Origin: Ypsolopha sequella
Taxonomy: Eukaryota > Arthropoda > Insecta > Lepidoptera > Ypsolophidae
Reading direction: 5' to 3'
Assembly: GCA_934047225.1 (NCBI GenBank)
Contig: CAKOHE010000029.1
Location: forward strand, 124,001 to 188,000
Length of the DNA: 64,000 nt
Positions 45,646 through 56,356 of this stretch are shown here, piece after piece. The notes beneath the pieces are model-generated. The model did not search any database. It was not told the DNA's origin and saw nothing but the letters and a program-made list of their open reading frames with translations. Position 1 is the stretch's first letter. The number at the start of each line of letters is the position of its first letter. Made by a program: the position numbers and the translations under genes.

Positions 45646-45752
45646 CTCCGATCTTAGCCGCAAGCCAGCCACCCAGTAGCTGCGTCACCAGATACCCGTA
45701 GAAGAACGAGCTCAGCACCAGGCCCTTCGTCAGGGAGCTCAAACTCGGGCAA
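45646..45752 (-). CDS. Orphan exon of an MFS transporter (SLC17/sialin-like)
   Basis: Acceptor TCTCCCACATTCCAG, then [32 protein letters not shown], donor GGAG|GTAACA. The pattern KG.VLSSFF.GY..TQ..GG.LA...GG is the second membrane helix plus start of the conserved loop in SLC17-type anion transporters of the major facilitator superfamily. GC-rich codons unlike the surroundings suggest conserved coding. A possible further piece, CTRLLQSLCVGSA (minus, about 45838-45890), resembles helix 4 but lies on the wrong side in transcript order. No other exons found, so it may be an exon with distant partners or a stray gene fragment. Confidence 0.75.
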
Positions 45753-45890
45753 CTGGAATGTGGGAGAAAACATAATGAAAATATTTATAATATTGTACTC
45801 TGCAACTTTATGTTTTTCCATTAAGACCAGTATTTCCGCGGAGCCCACGCAGAGGCTTTGCAGCAGGCGCGTGCACAGCATATTTAACCT

Positions 45891-47149
45891 AGGTAGGCAG
45901 AATTAATTTTGACAAATGAAAATGAAAATAAAATATATGAGTAAGCTTGTTCATATGATGACAGTAAAAGAAGTAAAGTTCTGACCACCTCAAGTAGGTT
46001 TGTAACTTTCACGGACTATCTAACTTTCTAAAATATACTCGTAATATTTTTTATTTCATTGGCGAGTTACCGTTCCTTTCTTTTGACACAACTGTGTAGT
46101 TCTGGTATACACTTCCTTGAATTGTGGCCTTTCGTTTCTCCTCAAAAGATAATTTTCCGAACGCCTGATTTTTCAATTTTGTCAAACAAGCAAGGCCGTC
46201 GTCGCAAGTTTCACAAATAAATTTTTCCATTTCAACACAACAAACCAACCATCAAAATCACCGAACCAATACTACTTATTTATATATACACTAAGAAACC
46301 GAAATCTGCTCTGAATAACGTAAATAAACAAACATTCCACGCGCGATAACACCAGAAAGAAAACTAATAAAAACAAACAAAATGCTTTCTTCGCAATGAG
46401 ACAACTGATGCAACACGGATAAATTAAAAAGGTGAGACATTCCTTTTACTCCTTTGGCGACTGCATACTACGTAATAATTATGTAGCGTACTAACGAGGC
46501 AGAGCTTTTATTTGCAGAATTGACTTTTACGGCGCGAAGATAAGGGTATTTAATATATTTAATAGCAAAATACAAATGAATAATTTATTGTGGTTTTGTA
46601 ATCGAGCTCAAAGCGAGCCATGGATGTTTGCGTGCTGTACTTGCGTGAACGAGAATTTTAAAGTGTGCGTGATTAGGCTGCCTTTAGTAGCTTCTTCGGT
46701 CATACAAAGTACGCGTGTTCTTAATGGAAGTTTGAATTTCCGCGCTCTACCGCGCGTAACCGCGCATTGTTATTGGTCAAGAGACTGTGTTTAACTGTAA
46801 AGCGCTGAACTTATTGCAAGGTAGGCAGTGCCTTTATGCCTTTATGGACGGCACGCCTCTGCTTTGCAGAGCCCTAGGCCTCCACGGAGCACACTTTGAG
46901 TATGGCTAGATTAGGGCATCACGTCTCGGGGGCACCATAAACAGCAACTAAAAAATATTTTCTAGCACATGAAAGGCAAGGCTTATTAAATATTCGCGCG
47001 TAATTAAATTGACTACTTTGAATAATGAGATGTCGTTGCGTTGAACCCACGATTTGAAAATCTTCCAAATAGTCAGCAAGGTATTAAAAACGGACGACGC
47101 AGATGATGCTACAAAATTTTCGCTTTATTAATATTGTACATATACCTAA
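45891..47149. other. Spacer with a short minus-strand frame (ZAD-like?)
   Basis: Minus 46227-46051 reads MEKFICETCDDGLACLTKLK, then AFGKLSFEEKRKATIQG and a stop after NGNSPMK. C..C followed by a helix recalls the second half of an insect ZAD zinc domain; this is weak. 46800-46920 (gcctttatgcctttatggac) looks repetitive. Nothing else seen. Confidence 0.35.
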
Positions 47150-47480
47150 AACACCGGCCAAGTGCGAGTCAGGCTCGCGTACCTAGGGTTCCGTATTTTG
47201 AATCATAAATTTAATTATGTCATTTTTTTTTCGTGAATTTCTCAACCGCTTTATTTTTTCTGTAATCTTTACGTAAATATATTATATTACCGAGATTTTT
47301 TTCATATTTTTTTGTCCACTAGTTTTGGAGATAAGGGGGGGGGGGGGGGTGGACATACATATATTTTTGGGGCTTTTTAAAGATTCCTCGAAACCAGTGC
47401 CAGTAAATATAGAAAAAGTATATATTTTCACAACCAACTTTTTAATACCTACAATTTGATACCCCATTTTGTATTTTTAT
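47150..47480. repeat. Common lepidopteran repeat with poly-G
   Basis: cggccaagtgcgagtcaggc, then tcgcgtacctagggttccgt, is the start of a very frequent moth repeat. It contains a run of about 15 G at 47335-47349 inside an otherwise AT-rich body. Confidence 0.65.
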
Positions 47481-47509
47481 GATATATATTTTTTTATTTA
47501 TTATACTTC

Positions 47510-47890
47510 TTTTTTTAAATTTCTCATTTGTGCTCAAGTTTATTCGACAAACACGCCCTTATCAAGAAAGTTAAAGTTAAACATGTTCCTGCACCATGGC
47601 TGACTCATGATATTCGCAACCGTAACACTGCTTAGCGTAAATTTAAAAGATTTACAACAAATCAAATCTTGATCGTTACAAAAAGCTGCGAAATCACTGT
47701 ATTAGGATGTGTAAAGATGCCAAGAGACGCCATATCCACCAGTTCATAGATAATTTACAAGCCAGCACAGATTAGGATCGGCAAATCACCTGCTCAAACT
47801 GTAAATGATTTCATTTCAATGCGCTTAATTAGCACTTTTCTGCAATTCCAGTCTCCCTGAATAACTACACTAAACGTACAATTCCGTCAC
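47510..47890 (+). pseudogene. LINE ORF2 linker fragment
   Basis: Reads KHALIKKVKVKHVPAPWLTH, then (after shifts) DAKRRHIHQFIDNLQAST, then IGKSPAQTVNDFISM. This is the stretch between endonuclease and RT in the same LINE type as 38408-40655 (compare LGVGKCTNHDE). Several frameshifts and stops. Confidence 0.75.
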
Positions 47891-50110
47891 CGTCGTTGTG
47901 CAATATGTTTTTTTAATGTCATGTTTTATGTTTTTTATAAATGTAAATTAAGTGTAGTAAACAAAAAAAAACATTAGGGAATTCTCTGCTGCATATTGCA
48001 AAGGTTTTCCAAATTAACTACCTACTCGCCCAGTTAATGAAAGCCAAGAGTCGATCCCAAAATAACATACAATACGACCCAGGGCCCTCAAAAACAAAAA
48101 TACCTTTTCGTTGTCAACAACGAATACTTATAACTACTTATTCATATTTGCAAATCGAAATCCAGAAGTGCTACACGAAAAATGGAAGAACATTTTTAAC
48201 TTAGTAATTCTTTATTTATTTTGAGACTCAAAGGAACGCCAAAAATGCAATTGGGGTCAAATGACAGACAGGCATAAAGGCTTGCCGAACATGCTAATAT
48301 TGTTTCATTCTTTCTATCACATCCCACACTGTTCAAACTTCATGCAGCGGTCATCGGCATACATTTGAGTGTGTATGAATCATGCAAAGACGCACACGTT
48401 GGTCCGGGAGACCTCTCCGTAACAAGTGAATGTTAGCTTACAGAAGATTACAGAAACAATATTTTGTGTTAATTATCCTTTATAGTTCGAGACTGGAAAT
48501 TGATAGAATATGAAAACATAGGTTTCTAATCGTTGTAAAAAAATATGCGAAAACGTCTGGACTAGTCTATTACAGACTTTAAGTAGCAGTATCGCGTTAT
48601 GGTACGGTAGAAGGACTTGTTATTGTATGACATGTGGGGAAAATTATTGGAAATGAGAATAGAAAAAAAGCTGTCAAGCTTTAGAACAAGTAACTGAATA
48701 TTGAAGAGAAGACAACTCCAAGAAGGAAGAGGATTCTGTGTGACGACGCCCACGACGACAAAACCTACTCTTTTATGTAATTAATTGATTACAAATGAAG
48801 CAAAATTAAACGATAATTATATATTTATGTATGTAATATGAGAACATTGTATACACTTATTAGCGGTCAGGTTTACTGTGAAATAATAAAAAAAAACAAT
48901 TTTAACTAAATATAATAAAGGAAAATACAATTTAAAAAATTAATTGATTTGGCTTAACTAATAAATAGTTAAACTTTCAATGTGTTTGGTAACTAATAAA
49001 TGTGAGGCATTAAATACAACAGAGTTGTAGAAAAATGCAGAAAAATGCTCAGCGATAAGCATGACAATCAAATTCCTCGATTAGAGCAGTTAATATTTGA
49101 GCATTTAAAATTACATAGAAATCTAGCGGGTCTCCATTTTTAAGCGCTCATGATTTTATTTTAATAATATATGATGAAAAAAAAAATAAAAATTAATACG
49201 ATGATAGTAATATGAAGCTTTTATTTATGTATTTACCTTTACTCCCGGTATATCCAAAATCTCACTAATTTGTACCTCTTTATTGTGCAAATTGGCAAAA
49301 TCGCCATTTCCCGGCTACAATTGAATTCGTGTCAAACAAACAACAAAGAAAAGCTACTAAGCAGTTATTCAGATTTTTACATATTCTGGCAACGGGGTCA
49401 TACTTGCTGTATTCAATAGTAACAATCTTTTTGTTATAAGTATAGGAATATTATGTTTTTAAATGCCTTAAAATCTACCCACTATGTTGAAAATGTATAT
49501 ATTTGACATACAAGCAATCTAAAGACAACACAATGTAGAGAATATTGTGTGGGTACGCACACCATATACTTTACATAATTTTGTTTTATTACAACCAAAT
49601 TCTTTTGTCACACCAGTCACTGTATTTTTCAAACCTTATTTCCCGAATCCAAGTGTGGTTTTTAAACTACCTAACAGATATTATACTTTTTAACACTGAC
49701 GCATAATTAAAGAGACCATATAAGTTATCGTTTTGGTGCGTATTTATTGGAAGCGTTTGTAGACAATATTTTGCTCTTTTAAAATAGTTTCCTCGTTATT
49801 TTTGTGCAGCTATTGCCTGTCACAACATAAAATTAAGCTAATTATATTGTATTGTAGCTAGCTGCTTAAATTGAAAGCCTTTTAACGCAAAAGAGAATGA
49901 AGGAAAACAATAACTCGCTATCTATCGCTATTGCAACGCCATCAGCAACAGAGTTCAAAGGCACTGCTAAACTACAGAACATAACCAGTTTTGTAATGCT
50001 GATAGAAATATGGTGTAATATTTTTGTAATTTTTGCATCTCTCCCTGCTAAGCAGGCTCCCGCTTCTTCTTTCACTTCTTTTAAGAATTTTTAATGTCAA
50101 GATTTTGTTG
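47891..50110. other. Spacer, AT-rich, no gene accepted
   Basis: Small frames at 48562-48753 and 49866-50094 show no recognised motif. The last one is open on both strands (minus: KEEAGACLAGRDAKITKILH) and directly precedes the BEL insertion; it might be the tail of the minus-strand gene ending at 56200, but I have no proof. Confidence 0.4.
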
Positions 50111-50115
50111 GACTC

Positions 50116-50458
50116 TGTTGGAGACAATCTTCAAGCCGGTGCGTGACGGGTACCGGCCGCCGTGCGGTTTTAGACTAATTTATAAGTGCGCGCGTTTAAT
50201 TTATATTCATTCATTCATTCAATAATTCAATCAATCATTCTATCTGTCTTCATTCATTCAATCAGCCTTCATTCATTCAATCATTCATTTTTATGTTTAG
50301 TCACTCTCTTCTCTCTGCGATCTTGTACATACACGCACGCGACACTATTGTCCTTAAAATACAGCACCTAAAATTACACTCCGTTTATTTTACTCGAGCT
50401 ATCCCGTCAGAACTCCCGTCCAGAACATCTAGGAACAGCGGGCACTGACACCCCAACA
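50116..50458 (+). repeat. BEL/Pao 5' LTR
   Basis: TGTTGGAGACAATCTTCAAG to CACTGACACCCCAACA. Contains a (ATTC)n-rich stretch (cattcattcattcaataatt) at 50206-50290. The same LTR is at 55835-56177. Confidence 0.96.
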
Positions 50459-50494
50459 TGGTCCTTCGATCTATGAGGAAAATTAGTTGTCGTC

Positions 50495-50990
50495 TTCAAG
50501 CGTGACGTCATCAAGGACTCGTCAAAGGAATCCCTGGAACACCTGTGGGACGCATTAACCCACCAAGGACATCCTAAGAAACACCTTCGAGTACGCCGCG
50601 TCAAGAAAAGAGTCGCCAAATATCAAAATCACGTATCTTCTTTGTCTTCATTGTGCCACTTCAAGCGTGACGTCATCAAAAAGCTTCAGTGGAACACCTG
50701 TGGGAAGCATAAACCCGCCAAGGATATCCTAAGAAACACCTTCGAGTGCGCCGCGTCAAGAAAAGAATCTTCTAATATCAAAATTACGTGTTTTCTTTGT
50801 CTTCGTTGTGCCACTTCAAGCGTGACGTCATCAAATAGCTTCACTGGAACACCTGTGGGAAGCATAAACCCGCCAAGGATATCCTAAGAAACACCTTTGA
50901 GTGCGCCGCGTCAAGAAACGAGTCGTCGAATATGAAAATTACGTGTTTTTCTTTGTCTTATTTGTGCCACTACTAGCGTGACGTCATCAA
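50495..50990 (+). repeat. Tandem ~155-165-bp units with CRE-like palindromes in BEL leader
   Basis: Units start with caagcgtgacgtcatcaa. TGACGTCA lies at 50503, 50668, 50823 and 50979. Each unit has ggaacacctgtgggaagcat and cctaagaaacaccttcgagt. Three full units and the head of a fourth lie between the 5' LTR and the ORF. Their place suggests an untranslated, possibly regulatory leader. Confidence 0.88.
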
Positions 50991-51588
50991 TTTTCTTATC
51001 TTCTACGTGCCATCACGTGTACCTGCATCAAAGTTCATCGTCATCCAGTATCCCAGAATACTTACCGAGTCTTTCGCCAGCGCAAGATCTACAAAATTCG
51101 CCGAACGAGACGTCGGACTTGGAGACGTAGAACATTTTGGAGGGAACACGACAATTTTTGTGAGTCCGTTCCGATTATTCCTTATTCCTATCTTTAAAAT
51201 CTCAATCCTTATTAGTATAGCTATCACCTATTTGCCTAAGCTTACATTTTTTCATGCCAAAGCTGTTTTATCGCAAAAATCATAAGCATAAGCGTTAGTA
51301 TAAAGGCAAGCCTTTGTAAACGCCCAAACTATACAAATATTCATCAAACCGCATCTTTATCATTTTTTTGCATAGCCGTAATTAGCTGCTAACTCGATCG
51401 AGTACCTGTTCCGCTTGCACGGCAGCTGCCTTCGACCTGCAGTGACGCATTAGCTAACCATCAGAGCATACGCATATCGCTGCGCTGCTGAGATAATAAT
51501 TAGGTACATTCCTTGAAAATAGTTATTTATTTTGATCTCCGTGTATATTAACGTGTGACCGTTACTTGTATACTTTTCCTTTACCACA

Positions 51589-54500
51589 ATGAGTGAAGAA
51601 AAGATCAAGGAGCTTGTTAAAAAACGCGGTAGCTTAAAATCCAAGTTAACTACTTTTAAATCGTATCTAAACGTTATAAAATGCAGTGATAACTTGAGTG
51701 ACACGCAAGTGAACGAATTAAAGCTACGTTTGGAAAAAGTTGAAGCCTTATATGTGCATTTTGACGCGTTACAGACCGAGATCGAGGTCCTGGCGGAAGA
51801 CAGCGACGAGAGGTATGCGGAAAGAGATCAGTTCGAGTCACAATACTACAGCATCCTCGCCGAGGGCAGGACTTTGCTGAATAACTACACATCGAAACAT
51901 TCCATAAATCAGGTGGGCTCTGTGTCGACTTTTTGTGATCACAATGTTACTGCAAATTGTAAACAAGAGTCAGTTGATTTAGCAAACATAAATTTAGCTT
52001 CTTTTTCGGGATCGAATCAAGACTGGCTCGAATACAAAAATACATTCTTTTCCATTATACACAAAAGTGATCTTGACGACATAAGCAAGTTTCACTATTT
52101 GAAACGTTCCCTTAAGGGCTGTGCCGCGGAAGTTATAAGTAATTTAGATTTTACAAGTGCAAATTACAGGGAAGCGTGGAGTTTGTTGTGTGACAGGTTT
52201 GATAATTCGCGTGTATTAGTCAATAACCACGTTCAAGCGATTTTTAACATAGATAAAATACATAAAGAGTCTAGCCACGCCATCCACCATGTGATTGACA
52301 CTACCAACAAACACCTTCGCGCTCTTTCTACTTTAGGGCAGCCAATTACACACTGGGATACACTTATTATTCAAATTATGTCTAATAAATTAGACGATGT
52401 TACAATTAGCAAATGGGAAGAAGAAAGAAATAAAGCTACAACCCCTCCCACTTTAAAGGAATTTAAAGATTTTCTTGCTGCTAGGGCAAGAGTTTTAAAG
52501 TCGTGCGAGCAGTCAAAGGGCAGTAACAAATCGTATGACATTCCAAAACAACATTTTCAACCTAATATGCAAAATAAAATTGCATGTCCCATGTGCAGCG
52601 ATAAACACTTTCTTTTCACGTGTCCATCTTTTCGAAATCTTAGCGTTGAATCACGTATTCGAAAGGCCAATCAAGCCAACGTTTGCTTAAACTGCCTTCG
52701 GCCTGGACATTCAAATAATCGCTGCAAATTATCTCATTGCAAGTATTGTAAGCAAAAACATAATACTCTTTTGCACTTCGATAAAAACACAAATACAGAG
52801 AGGGAAAGCAACATTGCCCTTTCCACAAATACAAACATATCCACCTCAGACGATAAACACTCTGCTGTTCTCTTATCCACAGCTATGGTGAAGGTTGCGG
52901 ATCATAAAGGCAGACTGCATGCCGCCAGGCTAATCCTGGACAATGGCTCCACTGCAAATTTCGTGACACAGCGCCTCTGCGGGAGACTGGGTTTGGTGAG
53001 ACGAAACACGAGTTCCACTGTGACAGGTATCGACAGTCAGTGTTCTAGTACCAATCAGTCTTGTGACCTTACTATCGTATCATCTAACGGTGACTTCAAG
53101 GTGAGCATCAGCTGTTACATTCTTGCTGAGATTACACAAGCGTTACCTACGACTTACATCGATCTACAAAAAATCCCTATCCCAGCTGGGCTATGCTTAA
53201 CGGACCCCTCATTTAACATACCTTCATCAGTAGACATCTTAGTCGGAGCAGAGATATTTTGGAGCGTCCTAGGATCGTCTTCTATAAATCTAGGAATAAA
53301 TCTACCAAAATTACATGAATCCAAGTTTGGCTGGTTGGTGACAGGGTCCATGCCTCAGTTAAAACCTAATACTAATACCATCTGTCATTTCGTTCAAAAC
53401 ACTACCGACGTACCAGATTTGTCTCGATTCTGGGAACTTGATGCAGTGTCACCTCTTCATAGCCTGTCAAAGGAGGAACGAACTTGTGAGGATAGCTTTA
53501 AAGCCAATACAATTCGTGATAAAGATGGTCGTTTCATAGTGACAATGCCTTTAAAGGAGTCCCCTGAAATATTAGGTGATTCTTACCAAATGGCAAAATT
53601 ACGTTTCCTATCTTTAGAACGTCGTTTCGAACGCGATCCTGCCTTCAAAAAGAGCTATACAGACTTCATTAGAGAAGTACCTCTTTCGATTAAAAAGCTT
53701 TGGCTTTCATTTTCCGAAACTTTAAGCAAACTCAACACTATTCATATTCCACGTTGGGTACTCTTAGATAAACCATTATCTTTAGAATTACATACTTTCG
53801 TAGATTCTTCAAATTTAGCGTACGCTGGTGTGGTCTACGTAAGGTGTGTAAGCACGGATGGGACGGTTGGTGTTCGCCTTTTAGTTTCTAAGAATAAGGT
53901 AGTGCCAATCAAACCCATCACGACCCCTCGTCTTGAGTTATGCGGGGCGCTCTTGGGCACAAGACTCTATAAAAATTTAGTTAATGCATTGACAATAAAA
54001 TTTGACCATTGCTATTTTTGGTGCGACTCTACTATCGTTTTAGGGTGGTTGTCTTATTCACAAAACCAACTTAAACAATTTGTACGTAATAGAGTAAACG
54101 AGATACAGGAGAGTACCAGTGGTCACAAGTGGAACTACGTGCCGTCGAAAGAAAACCCGGCAGACCTAGTTTCTCGTGGGGTGAGTGCCGATGAAATCGG
54201 CAAGTCCTCGCTTTGGTGGTTCGGTCCTTCGTTCCTACAGCAACCAACCGAATTCTGGCCAAAAATGCCAAATAATAACTCTCTGAATGATAAATCTCTC
54301 CCAGAAATTGTTCTTGCTACTACCAGTTGTCAAAACAACTTACTAGAGCTCATACATAAAATATCAGTTTTTTCATTTCTTGTCAGAACCTTTGCAATAA
54401 TATTGCGCTTTATTGGTATCTGTCGTAGACAAACCATTAAAGGTCCTATTTCTGTTTCAGAGTTACAATCTGCACAGATAGTTGTCATGCGTTTAGCACA

Positions 54501-55809
54501 AAAAGAAATGTTCCCCTTAGAGTACTCTCTATTCGAATCTGGTAAACCATTACCCAGCAAAAATAGACTTCTTGCATTCTCCCCATTTATGGATGAAAAT
54601 AAAGTAATCCGTGTAGGGGGGCGACTCAATAATTCATACTATAGCTATGATGTAAAGCACCCAATAATGCTTTGTGCAAAACATCACGTCACTAAACTTA
54701 TTTTCATATTGCACCATAAAAGGCTCTTTCACGCAGGCCCTCAATTGCTTTTAGCTAATATCAGACAAACTTACTGGCCATTAGGTGGTAGAAACTTATC
54801 TAAAAATACTGTCAAATCGTGTGTCCGATGCTGTAGGTTCAAGGCAACGCCAATTCAACCGATCATGGGTAATTTACCGAATCCTCGAGTACACTTAGAG
54901 TTCCCGTTCCTTGACTCTTCAGTCGACTACGCCGGGCCAGTCTTGATAGCCGATAGAAAAGGTCGTGGTGCTAAATTAACCAAATCTTATATTGCTATTT
55001 TTGTTTGCCTTGCAGTTAAAGCGGTTCACATAAGACTCGTCACAGACCTCACCAAGGAAGCTTTTCTTGCTGCTCTCTACCGCTTCATATCTCGTCGCGG
55101 GAAGCCACAAAATATTTTCTGCGATAGAGGAACGTCTTTTGTTGGAGCTTCTAACGAGCTCCAAAGACTTATGGAAGACTCTTCTTCCGAAATAGCCTCT
55201 TCTTTGGTCAATGAAGGGATTAAATTTAACCTTTTGACATCATTTACACCTCATATGGGGGGATTATGGGAACGAGCTGTCAGATCTGTCAAGCATCACT
55301 TGAGGCGCATACTTTCATTAGCCCATTTGACGTACGAAGAACTGTCTACTTGTTTAGCGCAAATAGAAGCTATACTAAATACCAGACCTCTCACTCCGTT
55401 ATCTTCAGACCCATCCGACTTCACAGCCCTTACCCCATCTCACTTTCTTATAGGACGATCATTAATGTCTGTTCCTCATCCACAGATCACTGACGTGAAT
55501 ATCAGTGGCCTGCAAAGGTTCGAGAGGGTAGAAAAACTCCGACAACACTTCTGGAACCGATTTTATAATGAGTATATCTCTCTACTTCAGAGAAAGGCGA
55601 AATGGCATCGCTCTACAGGAGACCAGCTGAAGGAAGGGATGTTATGTCTAATTCGAGATCGGAACCAGCCCCCACTTCTGTGGCCTCTCGGAAGAATTGT
55701 TGGTATTCATCCGGGATCTGATGGCATCACTAGAATAGTAGACATATCTACAAAAAAGGGTGTCATACAAAGGGCATTCAACAACATCTGCCCCCTCCCA
55801 ACTTCTTGA
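51589..55809 (+). CDS. BEL/Pao Gag-Pol polyprotein without reverse transcriptase (1406 aa)
   Basis: An open frame from ATG 51589 to 55809. Residues 1-320 are Gag-like: an N-terminal helix, then LASFSGSNQDWLEYKNTFFS of the DUF1759 type. At ~332-395 are two Cys/His knuckles (CLNCLRPGHSNNRC). At ~450 is the aspartic protease (LILDNGSTANF). At ~735-870 is RNase H (FVDSS, WCDSTIV, PSKENPADLVSRG). At ~1048-1085 is the integrase zinc part (H...CVRCC). At ~1113-1230 is the integrase core (DYAGP, CDRGTSF in place of the usual DNGT, and GGLWERAV). The C-terminus has the BEL DUF5641 block. At ~694 the frame passes from FIREV straight to LSIKKLWLSF; the RT, with its YVDD or YADD, is absent. The usual length is ~1750 or more. 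Clean ends imply an in-frame deletion. Confidence 0.95.
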   Translation: MSEEKIKELVKKRGSLKSKLTTFKSYLNVIKCSDNLSDTQVNELKLRLEKVEALYVHFDALQTEIEVLAEDSDERYAERDQFESQYYSILAEGRTLLNNYTSKHSINQVGSVSTFCDHNVTANCKQESVDLANINLASFSGSNQDWLEYKNTFFSIIHKSDLDDISKFHYLKRSLKGCAAEVISNLDFTSANYREAWSLLCDRFDNSRVLVNNHVQAIFNIDKIHKESSHAIHHVIDTTNKHLRALSTLGQPITHWDTLIIQIMSNKLDDVTISKWEEERNKATTPPTLKEFKDFLAARARVLKSCEQSKGSNKSYDIPKQHFQPNMQNKIACPMCSDKHFLFTCPSFRNLSVESRIRKANQANVCLNCLRPGHSNNRCKLSHCKYCKQKHNTLLHFDKNTNTERESNIALSTNTNISTSDDKHSAVLLSTAMVKVADHKGRLHAARLILDNGSTANFVTQRLCGRLGLVRRNTSSTVTGIDSQCSSTNQSCDLTIVSSNGDFKVSISCYILAEITQALPTTYIDLQKIPIPAGLCLTDPSFNIPSSVDILVGAEIFWSVLGSSSINLGINLPKLHESKFGWLVTGSMPQLKPNTNTICHFVQNTTDVPDLSRFWELDAVSPLHSLSKEERTCEDSFKANTIRDKDGRFIVTMPLKESPEILGDSYQMAKLRFLSLERRFERDPAFKKSYTDFIREVPLSIKKLWLSFSETLSKLNTIHIPRWVLLDKPLSLELHTFVDSSNLAYAGVVYVRCVSTDGTVGVRLLVSKNKVVPIKPITTPRLELCGALLGTRLYKNLVNALTIKFDHCYFWCDSTIVLGWLSYSQNQLKQFVRNRVNEIQESTSGHKWNYVPSKENPADLVSRGVSADEIGKSSLWWFGPSFLQQPTEFWPKMPNNNSLNDKSLPEIVLATTSCQNNLLELIHKISVFSFLVRTFAIILRFIGICRRQTIKGPISVSELQSAQIVVMRLAQKEMFPLEYSLFESGKPLPSKNRLLAFSPFMDENKVIRVGGRLNNSYYSYDVKHPIMLCAKHHVTKLIFILHHKRLFHAGPQLLLANIRQTYWPLGGRNLSKNTVKSCVRCCRFKATPIQPIMGNLPNPRVHLEFPFLDSSVDYAGPVLIADRKGRGAKLTKSYIAIFVCLAVKAVHIRLVTDLTKEAFLAALYRFISRRGKPQNIFCDRGTSFVGASNELQRLMEDSSSEIASSLVNEGIKFNLLTSFTPHMGGLWERAVRSVKHHLRRILSLAHLTYEELSTCLAQIEAILNTRPLTPLSSDPSDFTALTPSHFLIGRSLMSVPHPQITDVNISGLQRFERVEKLRQHFWNRFYNEYISLLQRKAKWHRSTGDQLKEGMLCLIRDRNQPPLLWPLGRIVGIHPGSDGITRIVDISTKKGVIQRAFNNICPLPTS

Positions 55810-55834
55810 ACTTAACACTTCAACCCTGGGAGCT

Positions 55835-56177
55835 TGTTGGAGACAATCTTCAAGCCGGTGCGTGACGGGTACCGGCCGCCGTGCGGTTTTAGACTAATTT
55901 ATAAGTGCGCGCGTTTAATTTATATTCATTCATTCATTCAATAATTCAATCAATCATTCTATCTGTCTTCATTCATTCAATCAGCCTTCATTCATTCAAT
56001 CATTCATTTTTATGTTTAGTCACTCTCTTCTCTCTGCGATCTTGTACATACACGCACGCGACACTATTGTCCTTAAAATAGAGCACCTAAAATTACACTC
56101 CGTTTATTTTACTCGAGCTATCCCGTCAGAACTCCCGTCCAGAACATCTAGGAACAGCGGGCACTGACACCCCAACA
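55835..56177 (+). repeat. BEL/Pao 3' LTR
   Basis: 343 bp, one mismatch to the 5' LTR by eye (ttaaaatagagcacc here, ttaaaatacagcacc there). Ends CCAACA before the GACTC duplication. Confidence 0.96.
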
Positions 56178-56199
56178 GACTCAATAACAATTTTTTCCA

Positions 56200-56356
56200 C
56201 TAGTACACCTTTAGTTCCTCAATCAAAACGCCTGGTAATGCCTCCGAGAAAACACTGGAGGGTACTTCGACCAATACGCTGTCAGCCTGCTGTATACTCT
56301 CCCACTTGTTATTATGTGCATCGGGCAGCGACCGCGTCAACACGTACCCCCGGTTT
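56200..56356 (-). CDS. Terminal exon of an unidentified minus-strand gene
   Basis: Acceptor GATTGGCCTTTCAG, then (after one base of a split codon) NRGYVLTRSLPDAHNNKWES, IQQADSVLVEVPSSVFSEAL, PGVLIEELKVY and TAG at 56200. An AAG|GTGTAC six bases before the stop could instead be a donor. Balanced amino-acid use, clearly unlike the surrounding AT-rich DNA. Family not recognised; the GYVL start faintly recalls nucleoside-kinase folds, without proof. The BEL element lies just 22 bases downstream, in its 3' UTR or following intron. The upstream exon is not found in the window. Confidence 0.6.

Larger units (their letters stand above)
50116..56177 (+). mobile_element. Complete BEL/Pao LTR retrotransposon lacking RT
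   Basis: 6062 bp, bounded by GACTC duplicated at 50111-50115 and 56178-56182. Two 343-bp LTRs start TGTTGG and end CCAACA. By eye they differ at one base only (c at 50355, g in the 3' copy), so insertion was recent. TGG follows the 5' LTR as expected for a primer-binding site. One ORF covers gag, protease, RNase H and integrase; the RT domain is missing (see the CDS entry). It would need RT in trans. Confidence 0.95.

Noticed and set aside
50495..50990. CRISPR-like or coding tandem repeat
   Set aside because: Repeat units are contiguous and non-coding in the leader of an LTR element; small frames there are shadows.
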